DNA of 64,000 bases, taken from the NCBI GenBank assembly GCA_963787425.1, contig CAWBCV010000004.1, forward strand, positions 434,001 through 498,000. Direction: 5' to 3'. Position numbers and translations under genes: made by a program. How positions within the stretch are numbered: the stretch's first letter is position 1; every line of letters begins with the position of its first letter. The notes under the pieces were generated by a model that made no database searches, was not told where the DNA came from, and worked only from the letters and a program-made list of their open reading frames with translations. The stretch is from AP-15 sp963787425 (GTDB taxonomy: Bacteria; Pseudomonadota; Alphaproteobacteria; ATCC43930; CGMCC-115725). Positions 8,763 through 16,843 of this stretch are shown one piece after another.

Positions 8763-9397
8763 GGCACGCGCGTGGCTTCGACGTAGCGGTTTATCTTTTC
8801 CTGGCCCCAACGGACGACCGGCGTGTGCGGCGTGCCAACACTGAAGCTGACCCCCTCGCCCGCATCCAGCAGCGCCCAATCGGTTCGATTTACCGCGCTC
8901 GTCGCCAGGACACGACCCTCGGCCACGAAGAGCTCCGTCGTTCCGCCAGAATAGCTCTCGATCCAGTCGGTCCCGCGGACCGCGGCGACCATTGATGGGC
9001 TGTGGATCTCGAACAGGGAACCCGGTCGCAGGCGCCCGACCGTGGCCCGCAAAAAGCCGCCTGCCAGCGTAAAGAAGCTTCCAGGTTCAGCTGGTGGTGC
9101 CGATAGCGCGAGATGGTCAAGCGTCAGCTCGGTATCTGCGCCAAGTGACAGGACGGAAGCGTCGCGCAGGGTGATCCTCAGCCGCGCTCTTGGGCCGGTG
9201 CGCAAAATGTCGCCTTGATGGACTTCGTTGTTCAACGCAAGCGGTTCCGGTCCAACGCTGCCCACGCGTTGCACGGTAGCGGACCCCAAGAGTCCCGTTA
9301 CCATGCCAATCACCTGGGCACCCGCTGGTGAGGAGCCGGTCCCGGTCAGCATCAGCAGAAACAGGCCGAACAGCGTAGCCCGTTGGAACCCTGTCAT
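8759..9397 (-). CDS. Secreted FecR-domain protein
   Basis: The ATG at 9397 is preceded by a strong purine-rich site (GGAGAAGG) and opens a signal peptide (MTGFQRATLFGLFLLMLTG, cleaved near AGA-Q), giving 212 residues. The body has FecR-domain character: NNEVHQGDILRTGPRARLRITLRDASVLSLGADTEL-like strands, then LRATVGRLRPGSLFEIHSPS and VAAVRGTDW. In many Gram-negatives such FecR proteins, unlinked to iron sigma factors, precede a CHASE2 cyclase or kinase, as here, where the next gene starts inside this gene's stop codon. It is likely periplasmic and may bind a polymer or modulate the CHASE2 sensor; that role is inference. Confidence 0.87.
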   Translation of the reverse strand: MTGFQRATLFGLFLLMLTGTGSSPAGAQVIGMVTGLLGSATVQRVGSVGPEPLALNNEVHQGDILRTGPRARLRITLRDASVLSLGADTELTLDHLALSAPPAEPGSFFTLAGGFLRATVGRLRPGSLFEIHSPSMVAAVRGTDWIESYSGGTTELFVAEGRVLATSAVNRTDWALLDAGEGVSFSVGTPHTPVVRWGQEKINRYVEATRVP

Positions 9398-9641
9398 ACC
9401 CTTCTCCGAGACCCGGGCTCGGAGGCCACGCAAGGCCCCCCGACCTTGACTCATCGCCGGCGCAGCTCGTTTGATCGATGACCCTCCAATACCGTGCTGT
9501 CGAGAACGCCGAAATAGACAAGCGGCCGACGCGTCCCTGTTGACGGTTCTCTTTCGATGGCGATCTGACGCCGCGAGCACGCGGTTGGTCAAGCGCCGCG
9601 GTGCGGTTCTAGTGCGCGACGGCGGGCACTAGTGCACTCAA

Positions 9642-10100
9642 TCAAACGGATGGTACAGGGCAACGGTCGAGTTTGGCAATAATGGCCTCGGCCGATTTGG
9701 TCCAGACGAAGGGTTTGGGGCTGGCGTTGTGCTCGGTGAGATAAGCATTGATAGCGCCCTGCAGGTCGGCGATCGAGCGGAAGACGCCGCGGCGGATGTG
9801 TTGTCGCGTCATCTTCGAGAAAAAGTTCTCGACGGCGTTGAGCCAGGAAGCCGAGTGTCCGGGTGAAGTGGAAGGTCCAACGCGGATGACGCGCCAGCCA
9901 GGCCAGCACCCCCGCCTTCGCGAGGGCAGGCTCTTGGGATGCTTGTGGGTGGCATAGTTGTCGAGGACGACATGGATCGGCCTATTGGCCGCGACTTGGC
10001 GCTCGACAGCATTGAGGAAGCGAATAAATTCGAGATGGCGATGCCGCTGCATGCAGCGGTCGAGACGCGCCGCATCGAGTTCGAGACGGTGGGATGAAAG
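9642..10100 (-). pseudogene. IS630-family transposase remnant, frameshifted
   Basis: The minus strand encodes the C-terminal DDE half of an IS630 transposase in pieces: RHRHLEFIRFLNAVERQV and HVVLDNYATHKHPK in one frame, LAWLARHPRWTFHFT in a second, then SASWLNAVENFFSKMTR and GVFRSIADLQGAINAYL with EHNASPKPFVWTKSAEAII back in the first. DNYATHK and the Asn-Ala-Val-Glu segment hold the last two acidic catalytic residues. Two compensating frameshifts near 9860-9930 break it, and the N-terminal half with the first Asp is absent. It is inactive and interrupts the space between the FecR gene and the PEP-CTERM gene. Confidence 0.85.
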
Positions 10101-10518
10101 ACCTTCGCAAAAGAATGCCAAATCCGGCCAGACCGTGGCGGGTGACTTAATCGTACCGGAGGACCCGCCCGGCTTCGTTGTCCGCACCTGGGCGCAGAAG
10201 GCAGCCGGGACAACGGGTTCCGGCTCGAGCGCGGCGTGGAAAGCGGCGGCTGGCTGCGCCACGCGTCGACCACCGCGCGAGGCGAGATCTGGATCGCCGG
10301 CATGCCGCCCGCGGCCCTTGGTTGCTTTCGATCGATCATCCGCGCGTGGCGGCGGAACTCGCTACCGTGCCGGCGTCGCCCTTGTCCGGTCCCCGGTTCA
10401 GCCCGTGCTGTTACCCGAGGGTGGAGCCGGATCAGCGACGTGTAACGCTATGTGTAGCAGAACGGCACGGCCGGCATGCGAAAAGCCCCGGCCGCTCGAT
10501 CAGCTTCGGGACCAGCGA
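10101..10518. other. Intergenic region, no gene recognised
   Basis: The 418 bases between the IS630 remnant and the 3' end of the PEP-CTERM gene contain only short open frames without domain resemblance. Part may be the lost N-terminal half of the IS630 element, but no conserved segment can be aligned by eye. Confidence 0.4.
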
Positions 10519-11402
10519 TCAGTCAGATCTCGGACGGCGCCGCCGCCATAGCACGGAGAGGCTAAGGAGGCCCGCACCGAGCAGCGCGATTGACGCCGGC
10601 TCGGGCACCGCCGCGGCGAGTTCGGTTATCAACACCTCGCCATTGCCGGTCTGGAAATCGGCGAGCAGAATCTGATCGGTGCCTCCATTGAAAGAGCCGC
10701 CGCCACCGCCGGGACCGTGAGCGCCTGCGGAACGGCTTCCGCCACCGCCGCCGCTATAGCCGCCACCACCCCCAGAGCCGCCCAAACCGATCGTCCCAGC
10801 GCCCCCGCCGCCGCCGAAGCCGCCGCCAGACGAGCCTCCTGCGAGACCCGGGAATGCGCCGCCGCCGGTGCCGCCATCCAAGGCGTCGGTGCCGCCGGCG
10901 CTGAAAAACCCGCCGCCGCCACCGCCACCCGCGGTCATGCTGCCGCCACCACCGTTGCCGCCGGTTCCGCCAGCACCGCCGCCGTCAGGGCCGGTGAGAC
11001 CGCCTTGGCCCGGAAACCCAATGCCGGAAGAAAAGAGGCCGCCACCGCCACCGCCACCGGCGATGACCAGCGGCGTGTTGCCCGGGCCGACCACAAAACC
11101 GCCACCGCCACCGCCGCCGTTAAAGCCGCCCGCACCGCCGACGGCGATCTGCAGGATTTCGCCCGCGGTCAAGCTGAAGTCACCGCCGATCTCGGCGCCT
11201 AGACCGCCTACCCCGATCAAACTGCCCACGGTGGCGCTGCCGCCCTGCGCGCCGAAGGCGAGGATCTGATAAAGTTGGTGGTCGGCACCGTGAAGGTGAC
11301 AAGGCTCCCGGTATAGGTGAAGTCGAACGGTGTAGCGCGCGCGGCCAACCCCGACGCGGCGAACCCAAGAAACGCAGTCCCAGCCAGCAACAGTTGTTTC
11401 AT
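10519..11402 (-). pseudogene. Glycine-rich PEP-CTERM protein, disrupted by one frameshift
   Basis: The gene begins at 11402 with a Sec signal peptide (MKQLLLAGTAFLGFAASGLAA) and FDFTYTGSLVTFTVP. It then loses frame near 11255-11275 and resumes as YQILAFGAQGGSATVGSLIG in another frame. From there it continues through an ALK-type glycine-rich domain (runs of four to eight Gly, LVIAGGGGGGG) to the end. The C-terminus is a textbook PEP-CTERM signal: VPEPASIALLGAGLLSLSVLW followed by RRRR. Such proteins are sorted by exosortase and are often linked to extracellular polysaccharide. One missing base would restore a protein of roughly 290 residues, so sequencing error or a recent mutation are both possible. 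Confidence 0.8.
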
Positions 11403-11780
11403 TGCCGTTCTTCCCGTAATTCCTAGGCCCGGTCTTTGTAATTGACCGTATTTACACTCCGGGCGGCGCTGGTGTCTACAGGAATTAGATTAAAATCCCT
11501 AATATTGTTAACTAACTGGGAATAAGCGCTTTGTTTGGTTAATAGAAATACTCATGGTCAGCGCCGGCTGGCGCTAAAAACGACGCCTTCCCGTCGGCCC
11601 GATGCGACCGGATAACGTATTCTTATCCGGACAGTTGAGGGGCGTATCGGCCTGGGGGCACGCCGGCGGCCCAGACTGGTTGGCGCTAGTCGGCGCTTTT
11701 CACCGATAATATCGGAATTAGTGCACGCGCCGAGTTAGCCCCGTAAGCGGATCCCGGATTCCGCGAGGAGCCCAAAATCG
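11403..11780. other. Promoter-side intergenic region, nothing recognised
   Basis: This is an AT-richer stretch upstream of the PEP-CTERM gene. The part nearest the gene holds a weak GGGAAG site before its ATG. Around 11480-11560 there are several AT-rich hexamers that could serve as a promoter, but no convincing spacing is visible. No open frame with domain character is present. Confidence 0.4.
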
Positions 11781-12100
11781 CTGATCGACTTCCGTCCGGT
11801 TTTTGCGAACCGCTACGCCCTCGTCCTGATCTTTGGCTATGCCGCGGCGGGGTTCGGCTGGATTGCGGCCGGGGATCGTTGTCTTTCTCGCGTTCTGTGC
11901 CGCGGATCGGGCCGGTGTTCCCGAGCAAGCCTGGATCATCTCGGCGGTCGGTGCGCTGATCAGTTTTCTGGGCGTCCCCGCCGGTCTTCTCGGTAACGAG
12001 CTGTCGATCCGTTACGGCCTGCGCCGCCTTGCTACCCTCGTCTTCCTGTTCTCGGTGCTGACCGGCGGCCTGTTCGGGTTCGCCGCGGTTTTTGCCTTAC
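11781..12100 (+). pseudogene. MFS transporter fragment, frameshifted and truncated
   Basis: In one frame the sequence reads LIDFRPVFANRYALVLIFGYAAAGFGW. A second frame continues with IVVFLAFCA, WIISAVGALISFLGVPAGLLGNELSIRYG and LATLVFLFSVLTGGLFGF. Together these are a middle section of a major facilitator transporter: membrane helices separated by a short basic loop with NELSIRYGLRR, the usual MFS loop position. A frameshift lies near 11865-11880. The rest of the transporter (about two thirds) is missing on both sides. It is a non-functional remnant lying among transposase debris. Confidence 0.65.
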
Positions 12101-12197
12101 ATCGCCGTCGGGTGCCTGTCCGTAGTCGTCGGCTGATCGCGTGCTGGGGATCTAACGCGATTTGCTGCGTGATTGTCATTTAAGAGTCTCCCGGGCG

Positions 12198-12226
12198 CTG
12201 GCCGGACTCGTTCCGGCCATCTACCG
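12198..12226. repeat. Intergenic palindromic repeat, copy 1
   Basis: The segment forms a hairpin of GGCCGGA and TCCGGCC around CTCGT, followed by ATCTACC. This resembles the dispersed alphaproteobacterial element usually reading TGGCCGGGCTTGTCCCGGCC then ATCCACG. It lies between the MFS and IS110 remnants. Confidence 0.5.
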
Positions 12227-12270
12227 TAGACCAAGTCAAGCTCGGAGTCCGGCATGGGGTGGCCGGATGG

Positions 12271-12401
12271 TCAGACCGCGTCCAGCCAGGCGGTCACCGC
12301 CTCTGCGCTATTGCCGGTGCGCTCGACCGGAGCGCCGCCCCCACACAGATGTCGGGCCAGTCCTTGGCAACATCGACCCCGGCAATCGGCTTGTCAGTCA
12401 T
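12271..12401 (-). pseudogene. IS110-family transposase N-terminal fragment
   Basis: From ATG at 12401 the minus strand reads MTDKPIAGVDVAKDW, the conserved start of IS110 transposases. The first catalytic Asp of the RuvC-like DEDD domain is in GVDVAKDW. After a one-base slip near 12345 it continues as GGAPVERTGNSAEAVTAWL and then stops at 12271. Only about 43 codons of a protein of over 300 remain. The fragment is inactive and shows a third transposase family in the same decayed region. Confidence 0.75.
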
Positions 12402-12877
12402 GTCCCATCCCCCCACAATAGCGGCTTGGTCGGCACGCCGGATTGCATACGGGACGCGAGCCCCCTCTACCGTGCGCGTGTCAGACCGCGAAGCCGGCGG
12501 GTCCGAGATGCCTCGGTCGTCACGACCCATCCACGCACGGAGCGCCCGCCGACGTCCCCATCTCACGCGATGGGGAGACGACAATGCAGTCCACGAAATG
12601 CAGATGTAGACGGCGCCGACTTCCGTGGATGCCGGCACAAGGCCGGGCATGACCGATGAATAGGACCCGAATCATCCGAATGAGTTCTGAGCACTAGGCA
12701 TGGGGACAGCTTCTGGGGTAGGAACCGCGCTGGAGCGTGGGTTGCGCCGACAAGATACTGGGTCTTCTCAGAGATCAGCGGCACCAGGAGCAGGCCACGC
12801 GAACAACAGCAGACCATTCGGTCACCGCCGAATAAGAGAAGATAAAATCAAAGCCACATGCTTAACGGAGGTTCGCT
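12402..12877. other. Intergenic region upstream of the alcohol dehydrogenase
   Basis: This region contains the promoter side of the alcohol dehydrogenase gene and one palindromic repeat copy. The only clear expression signal is the AACGGAGG ribosome-binding site at 12864-12871. No other gene is recognised. Confidence 0.45.
12624..12656. repeat. Intergenic palindromic repeat, copy 2
   Basis: The sequence runs GTGGATGCCGGC, ACAA, GGCCGGGCATGAC. This is the inverted-repeat type commonly found dispersed in alphaproteobacterial intergenic DNA (TGGATGCCCGGGACAAGCCC then GGGCATGAC). Confidence 0.55.
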
Positions 12878-13975
12878 GTGGAAATCGAAGCTGCCGTCTT
12901 TCGCAAGGTGCACGAGCCGCTGACAATCGAGGCGGTGGAGATCGACAAGCCATGGGGGCGCGAGGTGCTGGTTCGCACGGCGGCCACGGGCGTTTGCCGC
13001 AGCGACCTGCACGTCGTTGATGGTGTCGGGAGGTTCCCGCTCGACCTGCCGATCGTGCTCGGCCATGAGGGCGCCGGTGTCGTCGAGGCGGTCGGCGCGG
13101 ATGTGACCACGGTCAAGCCGGGGGATCACGTGGTGGCTTGCCTTTCGGGCTTTTGCGGCAATTGCCCGCAATGTCTTTCCGGGCATCCGAATTTGTGCAC
13201 CAGCGGCATCGTTACGCGGCCCGACAATGCGGTCCCGCGGCTCTCGCAGAAGGGTCAGCCGCTCCGCCAGTTCATCGGCATTTCGAGCTATGCCGAGAAG
13301 ATGCTGCTACACGAGAATTCGCTGGTGAAGATCGACCCCGAATTGCCGCTCGACCGTGCTGCGCTGGTCGGCTGCGGGGTGCTGACCGGCGTTGGCGCGG
13401 CACTGCGCAGCTCCGGGCTCGAAGCGGGGCAGAGCGTGGCGGTGTTCGGCTGCGGCGGTGTCGGGCTGTCGATTATCCAGGGAGCGCGGATCGGCGGCGC
13501 CCGGCAGATCATCGGCATCGACACGTTTGAATTGAAGCGCGAGATGGCGACCCGCGCCGGCGCGACCGATTTCGTCAACAGCGCCGAGGACGACCCCGTC
13601 AAGGCCGTGCGCGCATTGACCGGCGGCGCCGGCGTCGATCACGCCTTCGAGGCTGTCGGCAATGCCAAGCTGGTGCGGCAGGCGATCGAGAGCCTCGCAA
13701 TCCGCGGCACCGCGACGATCGTCGGCGTTTTGCCGCCCGACGCGATGATCGAGTTCCCATGGATGGCGATCCGCCCGGAATGCAAGGTGCAGACCTCGCG
13801 CATGGGCTCGAACCGCTTCCGCTACGACATCCCGCTCTACCTCGATTTCTACCGCCAAGGCCGCCTCAAGCTGGACGACATGGTCACCAAGCGCGGCCAT
13901 CTCGGCGACATCAACGAAGCCTTCCGTGCGATGAAAGCCGGCGAAGTCGCTCGCACCGTGTTGACTTTCGATTAG
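12878..13975 (+). CDS. Zinc-dependent alcohol dehydrogenase (MDR, class III-like)
   Basis: The start is a GTG placed seven bases after AACGGAGG, giving 365 residues. Catalytic zinc ligands are visible as Cys40 (GVCRSDLH), His63/Glu64 (GHEGAGVVE) and Cys166 (GCGVLTG). The structural zinc lobe has four Cys at 93, 96, 99 and 107 (CGNCPQCLSGHPNLC). The Rossmann motif GCGGVG at 191-196 binds NAD(H). It oxidises an alcohol or a thiol-adduct to the aldehyde or thioester; the actual substrate is not evident. It is transcribed toward the convergent SDR gene, with four bases between their stops. Confidence 0.92.
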   Translation: MEIEAAVFRKVHEPLTIEAVEIDKPWGREVLVRTAATGVCRSDLHVVDGVGRFPLDLPIVLGHEGAGVVEAVGADVTTVKPGDHVVACLSGFCGNCPQCLSGHPNLCTSGIVTRPDNAVPRLSQKGQPLRQFIGISSYAEKMLLHENSLVKIDPELPLDRAALVGCGVLTGVGAALRSSGLEAGQSVAVFGCGGVGLSIIQGARIGGARQIIGIDTFELKREMATRAGATDFVNSAEDDPVKAVRALTGGAGVDHAFEAVGNAKLVRQAIESLAIRGTATIVGVLPPDAMIEFPWMAIRPECKVQTSRMGSNRFRYDIPLYLDFYRQGRLKLDDMVTKRGHLGDINEAFRAMKAGEVARTVLTFD

Positions 13976-13978
13976 CGG

Positions 13979-14947
13979 TCACGGGAGACGCCAGCCGGCC
14001 TTGGCGGCAAAGCTCTCGAAGAAATCGAGATCGTAGGCGCGCTCCGGGGCCTCCCGGACCAATTCATCGATTTGGTGCGCGTCGTTGCCGACCAGAATGC
14101 GCCATTGGTCGGCCTTGACCCCATCGAGGATGATTGTCGCCGCCTCGGCCGCGCTCGTCGGCGCGTCCTCGCGAAAGCGGCGCTCGCGCTCGGCTATCAT
14201 CTTGCGGATGTCGTCATCCGACAGGCTGGTCACGTCCCGGCCCATCGAGGCGATGCGCGCCCGCGCTTGCGCGATCTGCCTCGCATTGATCTCGTCGGAG
14301 AGGTTGCCGCTTTGAATCTTGCGCGAGTTGAGGGGGATCGAGGTGCCGATATGGCCGGGCATGACGACCGAACACTTGATGTGTGGTGCGTTGATCCGAA
14401 GATCCGTGATCAGCGCCTCGGAAAAGCCTTTCACCGCGAATTTTGCCGCCGAATAGGCGGTATGCGGGATGCGCGGTCCAACCGACGCCCAGAAACCGTT
14501 GACGCTGCTGGTATTGACGATGTGGCCCTCTTCCGCCTTCAGCAGCATCGGCAGAAAGGCGCGGGTGCAGTTGTAGACCCCACCCCAGCAGACATTGAAC
14601 GTCTTCTCCCACTCCTGGCGGCTATGGGCGAACATGCTGCCGCCGCCGCCGATACCGGCATTGTTGAAGAGTAGATGGATCTTGTCGGTGCCGTGACCCT
14701 CGGCCGCCTCATCGCGAAATCGCTCGACCTGCGCCTCGTCGGACACATCGGCAAGATGCGCCGTGACGCGCAACCCTTGCGGCAGCCCCGCCGCCTCACA
14801 CAGCCGCCGAGTTTCCGCCATTCCCTCTTCGGAGACATCGCACATTGCGACATTGCAGGCCTCGGCGGCCAGCTGGCGGACGAGCTCGCGTCCCATCCCC
14901 GAGCCGCCGCCGGTGACCACCGCGATTCTGCCCGCGAAATCCTTCAT
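13979..14947 (-). CDS. SDR-family NAD(P)-dependent oxidoreductase
   Basis: The ATG at 14947 follows GGAGG by eight bases and gives 322 residues; the longer frame runs into a palindromic repeat and is not favoured. The cofactor loop TGGGSGMG is at 12-19, NNAG at 95-98, catalytic Ser in NTSSVNG (147/148), and YSAAK at 165-169 with Tyr165 and Lys169. The protein is longer than the typical 250-residue SDR because of a C-terminal extension rich in charged residues (ERERRFREDAPTSA). It belongs to the classical family acting on hydroxyl or keto groups. Substrate unknown. Confidence 0.9.
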   Translation of the reverse strand: MKDFAGRIAVVTGGGSGMGRELVRQLAAEACNVAMCDVSEEGMAETRRLCEAAGLPQGLRVTAHLADVSDEAQVERFRDEAAEGHGTDKIHLLFNNAGIGGGGSMFAHSRQEWEKTFNVCWGGVYNCTRAFLPMLLKAEEGHIVNTSSVNGFWASVGPRIPHTAYSAAKFAVKGFSEALITDLRINAPHIKCSVVMPGHIGTSIPLNSRKIQSGNLSDEINARQIAQARARIASMGRDVTSLSDDDIRKMIAERERRFREDAPTSAAEAATIILDGVKADQWRILVGNDAHQIDELVREAPERAYDLDFFESFAAKAGWRLP

Positions 14948-14971
14948 AGGCCGCGCCTCCATATTCTGTAC

Positions 14972-15003
14972 TATCGTCGCTCCCGCGCACGCGGGAGTCC
15001 AGA
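14972..15003. repeat. Intergenic palindromic repeat, copy 3
   Basis: An 18-base perfect palindrome, CTCCCGCG-CA-CGCGGGAG, is centred at 14988. On the minus strand the context reads CTGGACTCCCGCGTGCGCGG then GAGCGACGA, the familiar dispersed repeat of alphaproteobacteria. Confidence 0.6.
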
Positions 15004-15039
15004 GCACCTAGCGAACAGGGGCCGAGGATATGCGCCCGC

Positions 15040-15070
15040 CCTGGATACCTGCTTTGGCGGATATGACGAG
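15040..15070. repeat. Intergenic palindromic repeat, copy 4 (degenerate)
   Basis: CTGGATACCTGCTTTGGCGG followed by ATATGACGA is the same element as copy 3 in opposite orientation with a weakened stem. The two copies flank the start side of the SDR and MetE-like genes. Confidence 0.5.
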
Positions 15071-15087
15071 GAGAGGGATATCCGGCA

Positions 15088-16263
15088 ATGCTGAAGACTA
15101 CGCACGACATGGTCCTGCCGACTGCGATCACCGGCTCTTACCCGCGGCCCTTGTGGTACGACGCGAGCCTCGGCGGGCGGTCGTTCAAATCGGCGCTCGG
15201 CGACTCGCTGTTCCGCGAGCAGTATCTCGACGCCGTCGCGGCGATCATCAACGCGCAGGAGGCCGCCGGGCTCGACATCGTCACCGACGGCGACAGCCGG
15301 TTCGACCTGGCGGTCGGCGGCAGGTCCTGGTTCTTCTACCCGATCGAGCGGCTGGGCGGCATTCACGGCCACCGCAGCACCTCGCAGGGCTGGATGGCGC
15401 GGCACGATATCCGCCCCGGCAAGATCCTGTGGGAAGTGCAGGAGGCCTATCAGCCGGCGATCGTCAAAGAGAAGCTGACCGGCGGCCCGCTCGAATACGC
15501 CGCGCTGTGGCAGATCGCACAGCGTCTCAGTGACCGTCCAGTCAAGTTCGGTGCGATCTGCGCGCCGGCTCTGGCGAGCATGCTGTGGAACGAATATTAC
15601 CCCGACGACCGGGCGATGGTGCTCGACCTCTGCGACATCATGAACGCCGAATTGCGCGAATTGGCCGCTGCCGGCTGCCCAGTGATCCAGGTCGAAGAGC
15701 CGCGCCATCATGGCCTGACGACCCGGCCCGACTGCACCGATGCCGAGCTCGAATTCCAGACCGAGGCCTTCAACCGCCAGCTCGCCGGCGTCGACGCCGA
15801 GATCTGGGTGCATACCTGCTGGGGCAATCCCAACCAGCAGCGCGTCTATTGGGAGGTGCCGAGCTACGAGCGCGCCCTGCCCTACCTGTTGCAGCTCGAT
15901 TGTGACGTCATCACCTTCGAATGCGCCAGCAACGACGGCAAGGACCTGCCGCTCTTCGCGAATCACAAGACCGACAAGAAGATCGGCATCGGCGTCGTCA
16001 ACCACTGCAACACCGTCGTCGAGCCGGCCGAGCACGTCGCAATACTGATCCGAAAGGCACTCGAATACATCCCGCCCGAGCAGCTGGTAATCACCACCGA
16101 TTGCGGCTTTGGCCGCGAGGGCCTCAGCCGCCGCATCGCCTACTACAAATGCGTCTCGCTCGTCGAAGGCACCAATATCGTGCGCCGCGAACTCGGCCTC
16201 CCCGAAGCCCATATCCGCGCCGCCGACCCCAAGCTCTACTTCGCCGGTGTGGGTGAAGGTTGA
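15088..16263 (+). CDS. MetE C-terminal-like zinc methyltransferase (cobalamin-independent methionine synthase II family)
   Basis: This 391-residue protein has the TIM-barrel of the catalytic half of MetE only. Zinc ligands are His242 and Cys244 (VHTCWGN), Glu278 (TFECAS) and Cys339 (TTDCGFG), the exact MetE set. ITGSYPRP near the start and VTDGD at 65-69 also fit. Full MetE is about twice as long, so this is a stand-alone core enzyme as found in archaea and in bacterial catabolic clusters. It moves a methyl group onto a thiol, possibly homocysteine or another acceptor. A GAGGAGAGGG ribosome-binding site precedes the ATG. No met genes are nearby. Confidence 0.88.
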   Translation: MLKTTHDMVLPTAITGSYPRPLWYDASLGGRSFKSALGDSLFREQYLDAVAAIINAQEAAGLDIVTDGDSRFDLAVGGRSWFFYPIERLGGIHGHRSTSQGWMARHDIRPGKILWEVQEAYQPAIVKEKLTGGPLEYAALWQIAQRLSDRPVKFGAICAPALASMLWNEYYPDDRAMVLDLCDIMNAELRELAAAGCPVIQVEEPRHHGLTTRPDCTDAELEFQTEAFNRQLAGVDAEIWVHTCWGNPNQQRVYWEVPSYERALPYLLQLDCDVITFECASNDGKDLPLFANHKTDKKIGIGVVNHCNTVVEPAEHVAILIRKALEYIPPEQLVITTDCGFGREGLSRRIAYYKCVSLVEGTNIVRRELGLPEAHIRAADPKLYFAGVGEG

Positions 16264-16843
16264 CAGCGAGTTTGCCGCCGCGGGCAAATCCCGCATCGTC
16301 CGGGTTGGCACCGAGAAGCAAGCGCGCACCGTCGTCCTCGCCGCTTTGGACTGGCTAAAGCGCAGCGGGCGAGCACCAAGCAGGCGTGGCGGCCCGCAAC
16401 CATTCATTAAAGCACCAACGACCCGTTGCTGCTCCTGCAGCAAATCAGCAGCAAAAACGCCCGCGTTGGTTGCACCCTTCACGAACCCCGCGCAAGATGT
16501 CCGCAGACGTCGCTGCACCGCCCGCACCCCTGATTCTCCTGTTTTATCAGGTCGAGATCAGGCTTATCCAATTCCTTCATCGAAATTCCTCAATCCACTC
16601 ACAGCTGCCAACGCGGCGCGACAGTACAACGAGACTGTGGCAATTGCAGGGTTGTTACGTAGAAATTGCTGGATTGCCGGCAGCGTTGGGTATGACGACG
16701 CGGTATTCGATGAGAGCCTAAAGGCCGCTCTCGACCCCGAGCGGTCGCTCCTGCCAACGCCGAGTTCGGGCGCTGATGCCCCATTGCGGTCCTGGCTCAG
16801 TACGAAGGGCGGCGGGCGATCACAAATAAGCGACGCGCCTCCG
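16264..16843. other. Intergenic region with a short dispersed repeat
   Basis: These 580 bases lie between two convergent genes. Open frames cross it but show no domain. The only notable element is a 35-base palindrome-containing segment at 16425-16459 that recurs near 38390. No terminator with a T-run is obvious. Confidence 0.45.
16425..16459. repeat. Dispersed 35-base repeat, copy A
   Basis: The segment contains TGCTGC, then CTGCAGCAAATCAGCAGC. It matches the reverse complement of 38373-38407 at 31 of 35 positions by hand alignment, including an uninterrupted run of 22 identical bases. Both copies are in intergenic DNA. Confidence 0.6.

Noticed and set aside
10700..11130. GC-rich minisatellite or CRISPR-like repeats
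   Set aside because: The repetition is of glycine codons in the PEP-CTERM gene. There are no spacers or regular unit length.
10868..11269. Proline-rich plus-strand protein
   Set aside because: The proline runs are the complement of glycine codons of the PEP-CTERM gene on the other strand.
14971..16527. A 518-codon open frame on the minus strand
   Set aside because: It is antisense to the MetE-like gene, has no domain and no start signal, and its length is explained by high GC content and codon bias of the real gene.
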